64,000 nt of DNA. Origin: DASRFR01 sp035651455 (lineage in GTDB: Bacteria > Acidobacteriota > Terriglobia > Terriglobales > Acidobacteriaceae). Location: NCBI GenBank assembly GCA_035651455.1, contig DASRFR010000047.1, positions 124,001 to 188,000 of the forward strand. The letters run 5' to 3'. The notes under the pieces were generated by a model. That model was given only the letters and a program-made list of their open reading frames with translations, had not been told where the DNA came from and did not search any database. How positions within the stretch are numbered: position 1 is the stretch's first letter; each line of letters starts with the position of its first letter. The position numbers and the translations under genes are program-made. Of this stretch, positions 62,180-64,000 are shown in pieces.

Positions 62180-64000
62180 ATGCTGCGAAATGCCCAAGGA
62201 TTATCAGGCGTAGCCCCGGCCCATGCTTTGCCCGGGCTTGACGCAGTCGTGTTTCAGGACCCCGAGCGGGCGCGCGTCGCCTTTTCGCGGGTCGCCGGAC
62301 ACGTTTCTGCCGCCCTCGCCCAAGCGATCCCCGCACTGCTTTCCGAGTCGCCCGATCCCGATTCCGCGCTCCTTTATCTTGATCGTCTCGTAAGCGAGTC
62401 GGGAGCAGAGCTGGTACGGCTGCTCGAGCGACATCACTTCCTCGCCCACTACGCCATCGTGGTGTTCGGTTACAGCCACTTTCTCGCGGAGACCTTGCTG
62501 CAAAATACCGATGTACTGCAGAGTTTTCTGCGCGAGAAAAAACTCGACCGCAGCCTCTCGCGGGAAGAGTTTCAGGAGAGCCTGGCCCGTTTTCGGTCCC
62601 GTAGCTTCGAAACCGACGTATCGCTTCTGCTGGCCCGCTTCAAACGGCGGGAATTCGTGCGCATCATGTTGCGGGATGTCCTCAAGTTGGCGCCGCTGGC
62701 AGAGACAACCGCAGAGATTGCCGCTCTCGCCGACGTGTTGATAGGAGAAGCTCTGCGGGAGTCGGAAAGCGTGCTGCAACGCCGCTTTGGGCTTCCGCAG
62801 CACCTGGATGTCGATGGCCGCTTGGTGACGACCCCTTTCTCTATTCTGTCGCTGGGAAAGCTGGGGGGCAACGAACTTAACTACAGTTCCGATGTAGACC
62901 TGTTGTACGTTTTCGGCGATGGCGAGGCGCCCGCCACGCAGACGATTTCGAACCAGGAATATTTCGTGACGCTGGCGCAAAACGTGACAGAAATCTTGTC
63001 CCGTGTCACTCGGGAAGGCCCCGTGTTTCGCATCGATATGCGCTTGCGGCCTCAAGGGCACCAGGGTGAGCTGGCAGTCAGTCTTGCCTACGCCCAGCAT
63101 TATTATGCAAATGTCGCCCAGGATTGGGAGCGACAGGCACTTATCAAAATGCGACACTCCGCGGGAGACGCTCCGCTAGCCCGGGACTTCATCCGCAGGG
63201 TGCAGGCCCATGTCTACGGTCACCCAGACCAAGTCAATTTCGCAGCCATTGAGACTGCCCTGCAGTCGCGCGCGAGAATGTCATCGCGCCGGGGGGCTAG
63301 CGCGGCCAAACAGTCGGGCATCGATGTAAAAATCGATCGTGGAGGCATTCGCGATATTGAGTTCCTCGTCCAATGCCTGCAGCGGGTCTACGGCGGACCG
63401 GAGCCCTGGCTGCGCTCCGGAGGCACGCTATTCTCGCTTCACAAGCTGCACGACAAAGGCCGGATCAGCGGCAGCGATTTTCAGGAACTCACATCCGCCT
63501 ACGAGTTCCTGCGACATCTGGAACACCGGCTGCAACTTCGGCAGGGGCAGCAGACGCATCGAATTCCTGCGTCGCCTGAAGACCTGACTATCCTGCACAA
63601 AGCCATGGAGCCCTACGCGGCCCGGGAAGAGAATTCTGAGTTCGATTTTGAAGCTGCCGTGCGCTACCGCATGTCGGCGATCGCAGAGATTTACCAGCGC
63701 ATCATTCACCAGCGGCACGACGGTGAGGAGCCGCGGGAGCAGCAGTCCGCATTCGAGCTGCGCAGTCCCACAACAGCGGTTTCTCCAGAAGCTTCGCAGC
63801 AGGGAATTACGAATCTGCTCGCGAAGGACCTGCCCACGTTGCACAAGGTCCTCAGCAGCGGCCAGGTCGAAGATTATGCCCGGCGCAATCTCTTCCGCTT
63901 CCTGGCTTCGGCCCTCACCACTTCCGACCGCTACGCGGCAGTGTTGCGTAACTCCGCCGCGGTGGAGAAGTTGCTCGCGGTTTTCGCGAACAGCCAATAT
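62180..64000 (+). CDS. glnE: Glutamine synthetase adenylyltransferase/adenylyl-removing enzyme, 5' part
   Basis: An open frame runs from ATG 62180 to the window edge (607 codons, no stop), so the gene is cut; GlnE is usually about 940-1,000 residues. The first nucleotidyltransferase domain shows GKLGGNELNYSSDVDLLYVF, with the Asp pair Asp238/Asp240 as metal ligands. The region RIDMRLRPQGHQGEL follows, then IKIDRGGIRDIEFLVQCLQ. It adenylylates and deadenylylates GlnA in response to PII and glutamine. It lies just downstream of glnA, whose target Tyr402 is present. The start is approximate. Confidence 0.93.
   Translation, partial: MLRNAQGLSGVAPAHALPGLDAVVFQDPERARVAFSRVAGHVSAALAQAIPALLSESPDPDSALLYLDRLVSESGAELVRLLERHHFLAHYAIVVFGYSHFLAETLLQNTDVLQSFLREKKLDRSLSREEFQESLARFRSRSFETDVSLLLARFKRREFVRIMLRDVLKLAPLAETTAEIAALADVLIGEALRESESVLQRRFGLPQHLDVDGRLVTTPFSILSLGKLGGNELNYSSDVDLLYVFGDGEAPATQTISNQEYFVTLAQNVTEILSRVTREGPVFRIDMRLRPQGHQGELAVSLAYAQHYYANVAQDWERQALIKMRHSAGDAPLARDFIRRVQAHVYGHPDQVNFAAIETALQSRARMSSRRGASAAKQSGIDVKIDRGGIRDIEFLVQCLQRVYGGPEPWLRSGGTLFSLHKLHDKGRISGSDFQELTSAYEFLRHLEHRLQLRQGQQTHRIPASPEDLTILHKAMEPYAAREENSEFDFEAAVRYRMSAIAEIYQRIIHQRHDGEEPREQQSAFELRSPTTAVSPEASQQGITNLLAKDLPTLHKVLSSGQVEDYARRNLFRFLASALTTSDRYAAVLRNSAAVEKLLAVFANSQY

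Noticed and set aside
1..64000. CRISPR arrays, transposases, integrases, phage genes or attachment sites
   Set aside because: No repeated spacer pattern, no DDE or tyrosine recombinase motifs and no direct-repeat flanks were seen; the region looks like core chromosome.

Overview
The window is a GC-rich (roughly 60 %) bacterial chromosome segment packed with housekeeping, respiratory and polyamine genes. I see no phage, insertion sequence or CRISPR array. The gene set suggests an Acidobacteriota-type organism: BshA (bacillithiol), split cytochrome b plus a very large multihaem cytochrome c, a bacterial deoxyhypusine-synthase-like protein, pyruvoyl arginine decarboxylase and several short secreted families. 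That assignment is inference; no 16S gene or other marker is present.

Layout. 0.2-8.3 kb: a secreted beta-propeller/phosphoesterase, a ferredoxin-NADP reductase-like enzyme, glmS, purS, and an esterase plus ATP-grasp pair, divergent from an ornithine-cyclodeaminase-family gene (8.4-9.3 kb). 9.4-22.4 kb: one long minus-strand block for respiration: hemH, Rieske protein, cytochrome b6-like and subunit-IV-like proteins, an eight-haem cytochrome c, a copper-binding-type lipoprotein, ctaA, ctaB, an ABC exporter, a DUF420 protein and a small protein. 22.6-28.1 kb: NAD-type isocitrate dehydrogenase, nrdR, a flippase-like membrane protein, a lytic transglycosylase, a HAD phosphatase and a secreted protein. 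28.3-39.5 kb: a TPR protein, thrC, an AlaX-type editing protein, a LytS-type kinase, bshA, an orphan nuoI, metH, msrA. 40.4-46.7 kb: a TolC/adaptor/RND efflux operon ending in a translationally coupled 37-aa peptide. 47-50.5 kb: amidohydrolase, tRNA-Ser(CGA), tadA, a second orphan nuoI and an AhpD-like gene whose reading frame runs through an in-frame UGA. 50.5-54.7 kb: polyamine genes (aguA, aguB, DHS-like, pyruvoyl arginine decarboxylase). 54.8-64 kb: secreted proteins, a POTRA-only protein coupled to a LysR regulator, a beta-propeller protein, glnA, and the start of glnE, cut by the window edge.

How the parts work together. The 9.4-22.4 kb block would build an alternative quinol:cytochrome/cupredoxin oxidoreductase, make haem and haem A, and assemble a haem-copper oxidase. 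The polyamine genes form a route arginine -> agmatine -> N-carbamoylputrescine -> putrescine -> probably a longer polyamine. GlnA keeps the adenylylation tyrosine and GlnE lies just downstream.

The most notable observation is the candidate selenoprotein at 49923-50510. UGA falls exactly at the second Cys of an AhpD-type CxxC motif, with a small hairpin carrying a GGUCA loop 17 nt downstream. Next come the octahaem bc-type complex with a Rieske protein carrying a duplicated N-terminal module, and ctaA, which seems to need a CTG start.
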